A stretch of DNA of 64,000 nt from Campylobacter lari (GTDB lineage Bacteria; Campylobacterota; Campylobacteria; Campylobacterales; Campylobacteraceae): positions 48,858-112,857 of the forward strand of contig NZ_SMTT01000007.1 of the NCBI RefSeq assembly GCF_004357905.1, read 5' to 3'. The notes beneath the pieces were generated by a model, which was not told where the DNA came from, made no database searches, and saw nothing but the letters and a program-made list of their open reading frames with translations. Shown here one piece after another: positions 12,838 through 20,931 of this stretch; position 1 is the stretch's first letter, and every line of letters begins with the position of its first letter. The position numbers were made by a program, and so were the translations under genes.

Positions 12838-13719
12838 TTAATAAATATTTATATCAAAATCAATATTCTTTTCTAAATTATTTATATAAGAAACATAAAC
12901 TTTATAAACCATTTCACAATTTGAATGACCTAAGATTTTACTTAACTCAATAGGACTTAAAGACTTTGATAAAAGTGCATTAGTTGCAAATGTATGACGC
13001 ATTGAATAAAGTCGTCTATATTCTAAATTTAAATCTTTTAAAATTATTTTCCAATAATTTCGACTAAAAACATAATCATCTTTATAAGGATCTGAATACT
13101 GAGTTTCCAAAAGATAAGTATTATTTTTGTATTTATGAACATACTCATATAAATCACTATAAATAACATTAAATAAAGGTATTTTTCGAATGCTATAAAA
13201 AGTTTTAGGAGTGCTTTCTCCAAATCGCGACCGAGTAGAGTTTATATTTATAGTTTTAGCTTTAAAATCTATATCATTTATTTTTAATGCCAAAATCTCA
13301 CCAGTTCTCATACCAGTAAAAAAACCTAATTTTAAAAATATTTGAAATTTATCATTATATTTTTTACTAAAATCAATAATTTTTAGAACTTCATCTTTAG
13401 AAAATGGCTTAATGCGTTTTTTTTGATGTTTTGGAAGTTTTATATTCTTTGTTGGATTTTTTAAAATTATTTCATCGTCTAAAGCTAAATCAAATATCTG
13501 ACTTAAAATACCTAAATAATGCTTTTTTGACTTAATACTTACATCATTAATATTGCTTATCCAGTTTTTTATAATGGATGGTTTAATTTCACTTATATCA
13601 TATTCAAAAAAATAAGAAAGACGATTTTTAATAATACCATTAACTTTATAATGTGTTGAAACTTTATAGTTATTTTGAGAAATTTTCAAAAATAATTCAG
13701 AATATGATTTAAAAGACAT
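12838..13719 (-). CDS. Phage tyrosine recombinase (integrase)
   Basis: This protein should catalyse integration and excision at the tRNA-Ser site. I choose the ATG at 13719, behind AAAAAGG, instead of an upstream TTG at 13737, giving 293 residues. The N-terminal SAM-like core-binding domain covers about residues 1-95. The catalytic domain shows Arg in TGMRTGE (about 138), RRLYSMRHTFAT with the second Arg (about 241), LGHSN (His about 265) and the Tyr nucleophile in KVYVSY (about 275). The first position of the usual HxxR box is Tyr, as in several phage integrases. It overlaps rep by 11 bases, so it is the last gene of the phage operon. Confidence 0.92.
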   Translation of the reverse strand: MSFKSYSELFLKISQNNYKVSTHYKVNGIIKNRLSYFFEYDISEIKPSIIKNWISNINDVSIKSKKHYLGILSQIFDLALDDEIILKNPTKNIKLPKHQKKRIKPFSKDEVLKIIDFSKKYNDKFQIFLKLGFFTGMRTGEILALKINDIDFKAKTININSTRSRFGESTPKTFYSIRKIPLFNVIYSDLYEYVHKYKNNTYLLETQYSDPYKDDYVFSRNYWKIILKDLNLEYRRLYSMRHTFATNALLSKSLSPIELSKILGHSNCEMVYKVYVSYINNLEKNIDFDINIY

Positions 13720-15103
13720 ATTTATAACCTTTTTCAATCAAATAATCTTCTAAATCATCAATATCATTTATTTTTATTTTTTTAGCATCAATAAGCCCGC
13801 GTTCAATAGCTAAATTCACATGATATAAAATTTTTCCATCAATACCACAATATTTAAAATCATCGCTTTGAATTAATTTCATAAGTGCATAATCACTTAA
13901 TGGATGTTTATTATTTCTCATTACAGAGAGAATGCCTGTATTTTCTCTTTTTTTGAATGATATTTTTTTATATCTTTTATATAATTTAGGATGTTTTTCT
14001 TTTTCATACTGATATACAATTCTTCCCATAAATTTATAAATTAATTTACAATTATCATACTCTATAGTTTCCTTATCATTCATAAAACAAAAATATTGCT
14101 TATCAAAACTCCATTCACAGATACAATCATCATTATTTATAAAATCAAATAAATTATAAAAATCTTTTTTAAAAAAATTAATTTTTCTATATATCCATAA
14201 TGGAACAGGAGTTTTAGAAGTTAAAAATCTTCTTACTTTATGCTTAACATACCACGCACTTAAAAAATCTAAATCATGTCTATCATTGAAATTAATAAAA
14301 GTTTTATAAATATATTTCATAACATAGCCGGTAGGATTATTTAAAGACCATTGAAAACCATTAATTTCACCATTTAAAACTTGTTCTTTTGTAAGTTTAT
14401 TGCCTTGTTTTAAGTTTTGAGGTGCATAGAATATTTTTTTATATATTTCAAAAGTATAATTAAACGCATATTTAGGAATATAAATTAAAGCGTGAATATG
14501 TGGAACTCCGTCCTTTTTATGCGGTTCAAAGCACCTGATATAAAGCTTTTTTAAACCTTTATATTTTCTATGAATTCTCATAATAAATAAATTCCATTGA
14601 TAATTTAATAGTTTAATTAAATCTTTAATTGTAAAAGCTTCATTAATATTTATTTTATAATTTAAAGAATAATCAAGATATTTTCTATCAAATGGTTTAA
14701 AAGAAGTAAAATCGCCTTTTAAAGCATTTCTAAAACAACCATTAAGAGTAATAGTCAAAAAAACAGGCATTAGATCGTAATCAAATTGTAAGCTTGAAAT
14801 AACATTACAACGATTAACAAGCTCAGCATAATATTTTTTACCAAAATTAGCAGAATATGACAAATCTAAAAAAGATTTTATTTCACCGGTAAAAGAAGTA
14901 TAAAATCTATTAGAAAGATAATTTCTTTGATTATCTAATTTTAAATTACACAGCTCTAAATCTTTTAAACTTAGTCCATAACTTAAAGGTAAGAGTTTTT
15001 TATTAAATTGACAAGAGCTGTCATTATGTGCGACTGCGTCGCTCATAATGCCATCTTTTTTTAGATTGTAATTTATTGATTGATTAAATAAATTATTTTC
15101 CAT
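13709..15103 (-). CDS. Rolling-circle replication initiator (HUH endonuclease Rep)
   Basis: This 464-residue protein is the likely counterpart of filamentous phage gene II: it would nick the double-stranded circle to start rolling-circle replication. The three HUH-family motifs are visible: FLTITLNG (about 115-122), the metal-binding HxH in GVPHIHALIYIP (202-204), and the nucleophile region NPTGYVMKYIYKTF (Tyr260 or Tyr264, each followed by Lys three residues on). The remaining C-terminal ~190 residues are Lys/Tyr-rich with no domain I recognise. The ATG at 15103 follows AAAGGTGTTGCA, a leader motif shared with other genes of this phage. Confidence 0.88.
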   Translation of the reverse strand: MENNLFNQSINYNLKKDGIMSDAVAHNDSSCQFNKKLLPLSYGLSLKDLELCNLKLDNQRNYLSNRFYTSFTGEIKSFLDLSYSANFGKKYYAELVNRCNVISSLQFDYDLMPVFLTITLNGCFRNALKGDFTSFKPFDRKYLDYSLNYKININEAFTIKDLIKLLNYQWNLFIMRIHRKYKGLKKLYIRCFEPHKKDGVPHIHALIYIPKYAFNYTFEIYKKIFYAPQNLKQGNKLTKEQVLNGEINGFQWSLNNPTGYVMKYIYKTFINFNDRHDLDFLSAWYVKHKVRRFLTSKTPVPLWIYRKINFFKKDFYNLFDFINNDDCICEWSFDKQYFCFMNDKETIEYDNCKLIYKFMGRIVYQYEKEKHPKLYKRYKKISFKKRENTGILSVMRNNKHPLSDYALMKLIQSDDFKYCGIDGKILYHVNLAIERGLIDAKKIKINDIDDLEDYLIEKGYKYVF

Positions 15104-15122
15104 TGCAACACCTTTATATAAT

Positions 15123-16307
15123 TTATAATATTTCTATTGAGAGAGTTAAGACAGTATTACTAACTTGATTTCTTTCTATCTTAAATAAATAACCAAGAAG
15201 CCAAATATCTTTTAATAATGGAATACCAGATTCATAATTAATATTAGTTTGCTTATTAATTCCACTTAAAACCAATAAATCGCCCCGCTTAAGTGTATAA
15301 GATGATTTTAATTCTTTTTTAGAAGTAATAGGAGTTAGATTATTATTTGATATTAAATCTTCAACAATTAAATGTAAATCAAAATCAACTAAATCACCTA
15401 TAATTAAAGGTTTTAACCTAACTTGTAATCCTACATCTTTATAATCATAACTTGAATTTTGAGCAACTTCAGTATTAGAAACTTGTGTAGTAGATTTTAA
15501 AAATGGAATATTTTGAACAGAACTAAAAAACACTTCAGAATTAGATCTAGCGACCAAAAAAGGATTAGAAACGATTTTGGTAATACCTTTATTTTCTAAA
15601 AAGCTAAGAGTTGAATAAAAACTCTTTTTATCAACTTCAATAATATTATTTTCAGTTGAATAAGGAATAGTAATTAAATTAACATAGAAATTAAAATTAT
15701 TGATAGAATTATTTTTTAAACGAGCTTTTAAGGTAGAACCCATATCTTTTAAATTATCAAGATTAGTTTCTAAGATAGTGATTTTAAACTTTAATTGTTT
15801 TAAATCAAAACCATCAATATCATTAATAGCACTTTTTAACTTAGAATATATAAAATCATCACTTAAAAAAGAAATAGAATTAGAACGATAAATATAGGTA
15901 GAATTAATATCATAAATATTTAAAAGAGAAGATATATCATCATAAGAATTTTTATTAAGTCTTATATATCTTAAATTCTTATTATTATTTTTATTTTTTA
16001 AATAACTTAAATTATTATCTTTAAAATTATTTTCATACACATAATAAAAAGATCCGGTAAAAGCAAGCTTTAGATTTTGAAGCTTTAAAGCACTTTCAAA
16101 AACATCTAAAGTAATATTAGGAAAATTTTTATTAGTATAAAAAATATATTTATCAGGATTAATATTAGAACTTACCAAAATATCAACATTATTATAAGTG
16201 GAAGCTAACTCAGCATATTCAAATATATTATTTGAAAAAGTATGACCAAATAAAAAACTAAAACTTAAAAGAATTAAAACTAGTTGTTTTTTCATTAGAT
16301 TTATCAT
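15123..16307 (-). CDS. Secretin (pIV-like outer-membrane exit channel)
   Basis: This protein would form the outer-membrane pore through which the filament leaves. I use the ATG at 16307 (394 residues; MINLMKKQLVLILLSFSF), whose hydrophobic start is a good signal peptide. The reading frame extends upstream but only within the end of the Zot gene. The N-terminal half has N-domain-like repeats. The C-terminal half has secretin traits: VSNPFLVARSNSEV, DVGLQVRLKP and the hallmark near the end GIPLLKDIWLLGYLF. The start lies 50 bases inside zot. AAAGGTGTT sits 7 bases before the ATG. Unlike Ff-type phages that carry their own pIV, many inoviruses borrow a host secretin; this one encodes its own. 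Confidence 0.9.
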   Translation of the reverse strand: MINLMKKQLVLILLSFSFLFGHTFSNNIFEYAELASTYNNVDILVSSNINPDKYIFYTNKNFPNITLDVFESALKLQNLKLAFTGSFYYVYENNFKDNNLSYLKNKNNNKNLRYIRLNKNSYDDISSLLNIYDINSTYIYRSNSISFLSDDFIYSKLKSAINDIDGFDLKQLKFKITILETNLDNLKDMGSTLKARLKNNSINNFNFYVNLITIPYSTENNIIEVDKKSFYSTLSFLENKGITKIVSNPFLVARSNSEVFFSSVQNIPFLKSTTQVSNTEVAQNSSYDYKDVGLQVRLKPLIIGDLVDFDLHLIVEDLISNNNLTPITSKKELKSSYTLKRGDLLVLSGINKQTNINYESGIPLLKDIWLLGYLFKIERNQVSNTVLTLSIEIL

Positions 16308-17403
16308 TTTTTTTAACACCTTTCTTAAGATTATCAAAAACTTCAATTTTAAAGACTAAAAAATAAGAATATCCCTTAAAAATTTTTGTTTTATGAATAA
16401 AAACAGGATTGTAAAAATTAAGAATTTCATCAAAATAATCTCTAGGAATACTAAAAAAAGAATTATCATCCTTATCAACAATATTACATTCAAGTTGAAT
16501 ACAATTAACCTTATAAACAAAAGTAGAATTAAAATCTTTAACATTATCAGAAAAATCATTTAAATAATTACTTGTTTTAAATAAAGGAAATGAAGAATTA
16601 TTATCAAAGTTAAAAGTTAAGTTATTTTCATCAGAATTAATTTTAGGTATATCATTTGAATTAGTATTAAAATAATTTAAAAAAATATAGAAAAATAAAA
16701 TTAAAAGAAAAAAAGAAATAAAAGCAAAAATAAAAATTTTAGTAAAAAAAGATTTATTAGAGCTAGATTTCCCAGACTGATAAAGATTAAAAACTTCTTG
16801 ATTAGCTTTTAAAGAAAATCTAAAAACTAAATCTTTGCCATACATTTTATAAGATGAAAATTGAGCGTATCTAAAAGAATTTTTACTTATTCTTTTACCA
16901 CTATCTAAAGCTTTATAAAAAAACTCAGCAACTCTTTTATATTCATTAGAAACTAAACTTAAATCTTGAGTGATTAAAATAATTTCTTGATGTATATGAC
17001 GATGATATGTTAACCACCAAATTAAAATTTTATCATCTTTATTTTTAAAAACATTGTGTATCTCATCAATAATAAACATTGATTTAAATAATTTCAATTC
17101 ATTGGCTTTAATATTTATTTCATCATCATTAGCACTATTAGAATATAAATTATAAAGTTCTGATAGATACAAATAAAAAACATCAAAATCAAACTTTAAA
17201 AGCTTATTGCTAATATCAAATTTTAAGCCATTTATATTAGTATAGCAATAAAGATAATCAAAAGTCTTAATTTTTCTTTTAATTTCAAAACCTAATATTT
17301 TTTTATTCTTTAAAGTAGGCTCAACAAAATATTCATATAGCTTATTTACCGCAAAATAAGTTTTACCACTTCCAGGATTGCCAACAATATAAGTAATAGC
17401 CAT
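16258..17403 (-). CDS. Zot/pI-like filamentous phage assembly ATPase
   Basis: This is the inner-membrane motor that extrudes and assembles the virion, homologous to Ff pI and Vibrio Zot. The 381-residue protein begins with Walker A GNPGSGKT (residues 8-15), has Walker B MFIIDEIH (about 109-116) and a single membrane helix at about 221-243. The ~135-residue C-terminal part should lie in the periplasm and contact the secretin. An AAGGAG site precedes the ATG. The name Zot refers to Vibrio zonula occludens toxin; the sequence here only supports an assembly role. The secretin gene starts inside its 3' end, as expected for a coupled export pair. Confidence 0.93.
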   Translation of the reverse strand: MAITYIVGNPGSGKTYFAVNKLYEYFVEPTLKNKKILGFEIKRKIKTFDYLYCYTNINGLKFDISNKLLKFDFDVFYLYLSELYNLYSNSANDDEINIKANELKLFKSMFIIDEIHNVFKNKDDKILIWWLTYHRHIHQEIILITQDLSLVSNEYKRVAEFFYKALDSGKRISKNSFRYAQFSSYKMYGKDLVFRFSLKANQEVFNLYQSGKSSSNKSFFTKIFIFAFISFFLLILFFYIFLNYFNTNSNDIPKINSDENNLTFNFDNNSSFPLFKTSNYLNDFSDNVKDFNSTFVYKVNCIQLECNIVDKDDNSFFSIPRDYFDEILNFYNPVFIHKTKIFKGYSYFLVFKIEVFDNLKKGVKKNDKSNEKTTSFNSFKF

Positions 17404-17405
17404 TT

Positions 17406-17825
17406 TTACTCCTTAATAGAAATAATTACAGCTAAAACAGAATTTCTAATATGAAAAAGAACAGACCAAAGAAGTTTAGAAAAAATTAAAACAAAAACAC
17501 TAATTAAAATAGGAGAAAAAACAGAAAAAACATCATTAAAAGCCTTAAAAAATCCAAGAGATGAAAATACAGACAAAACATTTAAAAATATATCATCTGA
17601 ACTTAAAAATAAAGAATTGATATATTCAAAAAAATTATTTATTTCATTAAAAACAAAAATTATAATTTTTGCAAACGATAAAAGACCAGCAAAAAAAGCC
17701 AAAAAAAATAAAGAATTTATAGCAATGATCGTAACAAAACTAGAAATTCTTAAACTAGCTTCAATAACATATCTTTTAAAAAAATCACCAAAAAAAGCAA
17801 GCGTAGCTACAATAATTTGAAACAT
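17406..17825 (-). CDS. Hydrophobic phage protein, pVI-like
   Basis: This 139-residue protein is almost entirely hydrophobic, with about three membrane segments (roughly 25-60, 75-95 and 100-130) and no soluble domain. Its place between the adsorption protein and Zot is that of gene VI in filamentous phages, a minor coat protein at the same virion end as pIII; DUF2523 proteins occupy this slot in many inoviruses. AAAGGAATAAT precedes the ATG, and two bases separate it from zot. The assignment rests on position and hydrophobicity, not on a recognisable motif. Confidence 0.65.
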   Translation of the reverse strand: MFQIIVATLAFFGDFFKRYVIEASLRISSFVTIIAINSLFFLAFFAGLLSFAKIIIFVFNEINNFFEYINSLFLSSDDIFLNVLSVFSSLGFFKAFNDVFSVFSPILISVFVLIFSKLLWSVLFHIRNSVLAVIISIKE

Positions 17826-17834
17826 ATTATTCCT

Positions 17835-19646
17835 TTAAAGATTAATTAAAAACTTAAGAGAAAAACGCCAAATAACCCTGATAAAAAATAAGAAAAAAAG
17901 GCAATAAAAGAAAACATAGAAAACACCTGATAATTTACTTGTAAATTCACAAAAATCAATTTTTATTTCATTTTTACCATCTATATAATCAAAATCAAAA
18001 GTTAAAGGACAAGTATTTGTCTGTATTGGAAAATCTATAGATTTAAAACCACTTTCAACAACAGATATAAAATCATTTATAGAATTAGAAAAAGACTTAT
18101 ATTGATTATTCAAATCATCAGAAAAAGATAAAAAATCTGATTTTAAAGAATCAATAAAACTATTATAGCTACCAAAATCAGATCCATCATAAGAACCGCA
18201 ATTATTATCTTTACAAACATTATCGCCATTAGAACCATTTCCATTATTAGAACCATTTCCAACAGGATTAGAGCTATTACTATTATTAGAACCATTTCCA
18301 ACAGGATTAGAAGGTTTTATAGAAGAACAATTACTACCAATACATAACTTATTATTATCCTTAATAGAAGTTCTTTCATCACTATGACCAAAATGAAAAC
18401 AATTATTATCAATACAAATAGTATTATTTTTACTAAAGCCTGATCCTTTATTAATAGAAGAACACTTACCATTAATACAGATTTTATTGTCTTTTACATC
18501 AGTATTATCATCAGCTTTAAAACAACTATTACCATCAAAACAAATATTATCATTATCTTTAGAAATACTAATTTCAGAACCACTAGAAGATGGGGTAGAA
18601 GGTTTATGAAAAGGTATATTATTAGAACTAGTATTTTCATTTGAAATAAAACTACAATGATGCTCAATACAAGAAGGAGTAAAATTATCTTTAGAAAAAT
18701 CAATAATATTAGGGCAATTATAATTTATATAAGTAGTTTCATCAGCACAAATACTAACACAATTATAACCTTTACCACCATTAGAAATACCAAGAACGCT
18801 ATCAATGTATTTTAAACCACCATTTTCAAAACACTGAGCTTTAGCATAAGAATAGGGATTAGATATACTTTCTTTATCAATCAAAGAAACACATTTATTT
18901 TTAAAACTATCAGCTATTTCACCAGGTTGGCAAGGAACGCAAGTAACAGAATTAACGCTATCATCAATTTTAAAAATATAATTATCTTCACAAGGTTCAT
19001 GAATTTTTTTATAAAAAGTTTGATAAAATTTCTGAACTTGTAAACCTCTTTGCAATTCAATATTAACATATTCTCCATTATAAGAGCCTTCGCAACCTTC
19101 ATCTTCACTGTTCATGATAAAAGGAGAATTATAGTAATTATCACCGCCGTCGGTGTATATATAACCTTCTTCATAATCAAAAATAGAATCTAAAGGACGC
19201 AAACAACTATTATCAATCTCTTTCAGGGTATTTGGCTTTCCAAAACTAAGTAAAATACCAATTTCACCACCACCGAAATGAACATCATCTATAAATAATT
19301 TTCCGTAAATATAATTATCATTAATAACATGAACTTCATAAAATGCAGTATCTGGAACTTTAAAATCATACTTATCATAAAAATAGTCAGAATATGGATA
19401 TCTTGAATCAGCTACAGTAAAATCTTGATAATCAGGATCTAACTCCTTAGATGAGTTAAAATAGAGTGCTCCACGCTCACTGACTACAAAACCAATCTCA
19501 CTAAAAGCAAAATTAGCACTAAAATGTGCATTACCAATAAAATTTTTAGGAAAAGAACGATTTAGCCAATCCGAAGGAGAATAATACACAGGCCAAAAAG
19601 CAAAAGAAAAATCAAGAAAAAATAACAAAGAAATTAAAAAACGCAT
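17835..19646 (-). CDS. pIII-like adsorption protein with Cys-pair repeats
   Basis: This is the largest phage protein (603 residues) and the likely receptor-binding minor coat protein. It has a signal peptide (about 1-16), an aromatic and acidic N-terminal domain to ~200, a Cys-rich segment (200-315), then six short CX4-5C units (Cys pairs at 326/331, 369/375, 390/395, 411/416, 435/440, 478/483). An Asn/Gly/Ser linker with repeated NPVGNGSNN (446-475) and a C-terminal domain follow. The last ~30 residues hold a membrane helix and basic tail, the pIII pattern for release from the inner membrane. The ATG has a weak ribosome site and follows the preceding stop directly, suggesting translational coupling. 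Receptor and fold are unknown. Confidence 0.8.
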   Translation of the reverse strand: MRFLISLLFFLDFSFAFWPVYYSPSDWLNRSFPKNFIGNAHFSANFAFSEIGFVVSERGALYFNSSKELDPDYQDFTVADSRYPYSDYFYDKYDFKVPDTAFYEVHVINDNYIYGKLFIDDVHFGGGEIGILLSFGKPNTLKEIDNSCLRPLDSIFDYEEGYIYTDGGDNYYNSPFIMNSEDEGCEGSYNGEYVNIELQRGLQVQKFYQTFYKKIHEPCEDNYIFKIDDSVNSVTCVPCQPGEIADSFKNKCVSLIDKESISNPYSYAKAQCFENGGLKYIDSVLGISNGGKGYNCVSICADETTYINYNCPNIIDFSKDNFTPSCIEHHCSFISNENTSSNNIPFHKPSTPSSSGSEISISKDNDNICFDGNSCFKADDNTDVKDNKICINGKCSSINKGSGFSKNNTICIDNNCFHFGHSDERTSIKDNNKLCIGSNCSSIKPSNPVGNGSNNSNSSNPVGNGSNNGNGSNGDNVCKDNNCGSYDGSDFGSYNSFIDSLKSDFLSFSDDLNNQYKSFSNSINDFISVVESGFKSIDFPIQTNTCPLTFDFDYIDGKNEIKIDFCEFTSKLSGVFYVFFYCLFFLFFIRVIWRFSLKFLINL

Positions 19647-19778
19647 TTACTTCATCCAACGACTAACAAATAAAACCAAAATAAGCAAAATAGGAGTTAT
19701 ACCAACAATAAAATATATGAAAATACTAAAAAAGAAATCAAAACTAACAACGCCTGTTATGTTAAGAATACCACTCAT
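19647..19778 (-). CDS. Tiny phage membrane protein (43 aa)
   Basis: This 43-residue reading frame starts with MSGILNITGV, carries one hydrophobic helix (about residues 13-40) and ends RWMK. It has a clear ribosome site (AAAAGGTGTTTTT before the ATG), and its stop abuts the adsorption gene's ATG. Small single-helix proteins in this position are typical of minor coat proteins such as pVII or pIX. There is no sequence motif to decide which; it could also be part of the export machinery. Confidence 0.6.
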   Translation of the reverse strand: MSGILNITGVVSFDFFFSIFIYFIVGITPILLILVLFVSRWMK

Positions 19779-19789
19779 AAAAACACCTT

Positions 19790-19930
19790 TTAAGACTTAA
19801 AAGAAGCTATCAAAAGCACCACAAGAAGCAAAAGAGAAAAACCACAAAGAATACCTGTTAAACTCATTAAAAAATTATAGTTTTGCTGACCCAAAATATA
19901 TAAAACTTCCAAAGGTAATTCAAGTTTCAT
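19790..19930 (-). CDS. Tiny phage membrane protein (46 aa)
   Basis: This 46-residue frame has an amphipathic acidic start (MKLELPLEVLYILGQQNY) and then a strong hydrophobic helix ending in ASFKS. AAAGGA lies seven bases before the ATG. An acidic N-terminus, one helix and a basic end resemble filamentous minor coat proteins, which insert in the inner membrane before assembly. It lies between the intergenic hairpins and the 43-residue gene. Confidence 0.6.
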   Translation of the reverse strand: MKLELPLEVLYILGQQNYNFLMSLTGILCGFSLLLLVVLLIASFKS

Positions 19931-19970
19931 AAAAAAATCCTTTAAAATAGGCTTTGAAAGTGTTACACAT

Positions 19971-20044
19971 CGCCGAGAAGTTTTTAAAAAGCCTTTAAGT
20001 TGAATTGTCGGCGCTAGGCACTATTTTTTTTAAAAAAATAGTGC
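19971..20044. promoter_or_regulatory. Intergenic hairpins; candidate terminator, origin or packaging signal
   Basis: The longest untranslated gap inside the structural operon (19931-20052) holds two inverted repeats. CGCCGA (19971-19976) pairs with TCGGCG (20008-20013) around a 31-base loop, unusually GC-rich for this element. A nearly perfect 27-base palindrome (20018-20044, arms GCACTATTTTTTT) follows immediately. Filamentous phages place a terminator after the coat gene, and need stem-loops for replication origin and packaging. The sequence alone does not tell which role applies. Confidence 0.5.
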
Positions 20045-20052
20045 AAAAAAAA

Positions 20053-20196
20053 CTAATCAACAACATCATTTAAGATTTTAATTGAAATTAATACAGATTT
20101 AGCAATAAAAAAAGTTGCTATAAGTAAAGCGATAAGCGAATTAGCAAAAAGAATTAATTTACCTACATCAAATACATTGCTAAAACCAAAACCCAT
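20053..20196 (-). CDS. Tiny phage membrane protein (47 aa)
   Basis: This 47-residue frame starts MGFGFSNVFDVGKLILF, with a hydrophobic core to about residue 38 and an acidic end (LNDVVD). It begins 10 bases after the major coat gene, with AAGG before the ATG. It could be a second, minor coat protein or a pVII/pIX analogue. No signal peptide is present, in contrast to the adjacent major coat protein. Confidence 0.6.
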   Translation of the reverse strand: MGFGFSNVFDVGKLILFANSLIALLIATFFIAKSVLISIKILNDVVD

Positions 20197-20205
20197 AAAA
20201 AAACC

Positions 20206-20424
20206 TTAAATTGACTTAAGCATTTTTATACCGGCTTTAACAGCAACTATAGTCCCAATAGCAGCGATGACAATAGCAACACCACCAAAAAAGGGAGCCA
20301 TATCAAGAGAACCACTCATAACACCAGCTTCGCTAACAGTAACAGCAGCCGAAGCAAAAGATGCAAAAGATGCAACACCAAAAGCAGAAGCTAACATTTT
20401 ATGTTTAGAAATTTTCTTTAACAT
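20206..20424 (-). CDS. Major coat protein precursor (pVIII-like)
   Basis: The 72-residue precursor has the layout of filamentous major coat proteins: a basic start (MLKKISKHK), a hydrophobic signal sequence ending FASFASA with cleavage expected after residue 26, then a mature peptide of about 46 residues. The mature part begins with a short acidic stretch (AVTVSEAG), continues into a hydrophobic glycine/alanine-rich helix and ends in a lysine-rich tail (KAGIKMLKSI) that would contact the DNA. AAGGAATTGTT precedes the ATG. This gene is one of the strongest indications that the element is a true inovirus. Confidence 0.88.
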   Translation of the reverse strand: MLKKISKHKMLASAFGVASFASFASAAVTVSEAGVMSGSLDMAPFFGGVAIVIAAIGTIVAVKAGIKMLKSI

Positions 20425-20538
20425 AACAATTCCTTATATTTTTATTAGAGAATTTAAATTCTCTTATATTTTCAACACCAAAAAATATAAGAAAATTCAA
20501 AAAGAAGTATTTAAAATATTTTAAATACTTCAAAAAAA

Positions 20539-20910
20539 TTATTTTTTATCGGATTTTTTAAACTCGACACCTAAAAAATGTTCTATTGGATTATTCACTC
20601 TAACAACTCCATTATTATCAGGAATACCACCGTCAATAACAATAATTTCTTTATTTTTAAACTTATTGCGGATAAATGAGAGAACTTGACCAGCGGTTAA
20701 ATTATCAGGGCAAATAATACGAAAGATAAGTTCTTTTTTAATAGTATCCAAAACGCCGGTTTTTTCATTTAAAACATCATAAACATTAGATGATTCTATT
20801 CTAACACTAGCAGAATAAGTCCTACCATCAAAAGAACCTTCAGCAACAGATCTAACAAGACCATTTGAAAGACTATAATTAATTAAATAATCTTGACTTA
20901 CAATTTCCAT
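20539..20910 (-). CDS. Putative single-stranded DNA-binding protein (gene V position)
   Basis: This 123-residue protein is soluble, mostly beta-strand by composition, and ends with a charged tail (FKKSDKK). It stands first in the leftward operon, ahead of the coat gene, where filamentous phages encode the ssDNA-binding protein that coats the new strand and represses translation of early genes. I see no motif that proves this. An in-frame ATG lies 15 bases upstream at 20925, but the segment between the two ATGs contains GAAAGGTGTAAAA, the ribosome site for the ATG at 20910, so I start there. Confidence 0.5.
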   Translation of the reverse strand: MEIVSQDYLINYSLSNGLVRSVAEGSFDGRTYSASVRIESSNVYDVLNEKTGVLDTIKKELIFRIICPDNLTAGQVLSFIRNKFKNKEIIVIDGGIPDNNGVVRVNNPIEHFLGVEFKKSDKK

Positions 20911-20931
20911 TTTTACACCTTTCAAAAAAAA

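Noticed and set aside
16258..17403. Calling the Zot-like gene an enterotoxin
   Set aside because: Only the filamentous-phage assembly ATPase features (Walker motifs, single helix, position) are visible; nothing here shows a toxin peptide.
18241..18310. Repeated segments in the adsorption gene as a CRISPR array
   Set aside because: The repeats are in-frame codons for an NPVGNGSNN linker, unequal in spacing, with no cas genes in the window.
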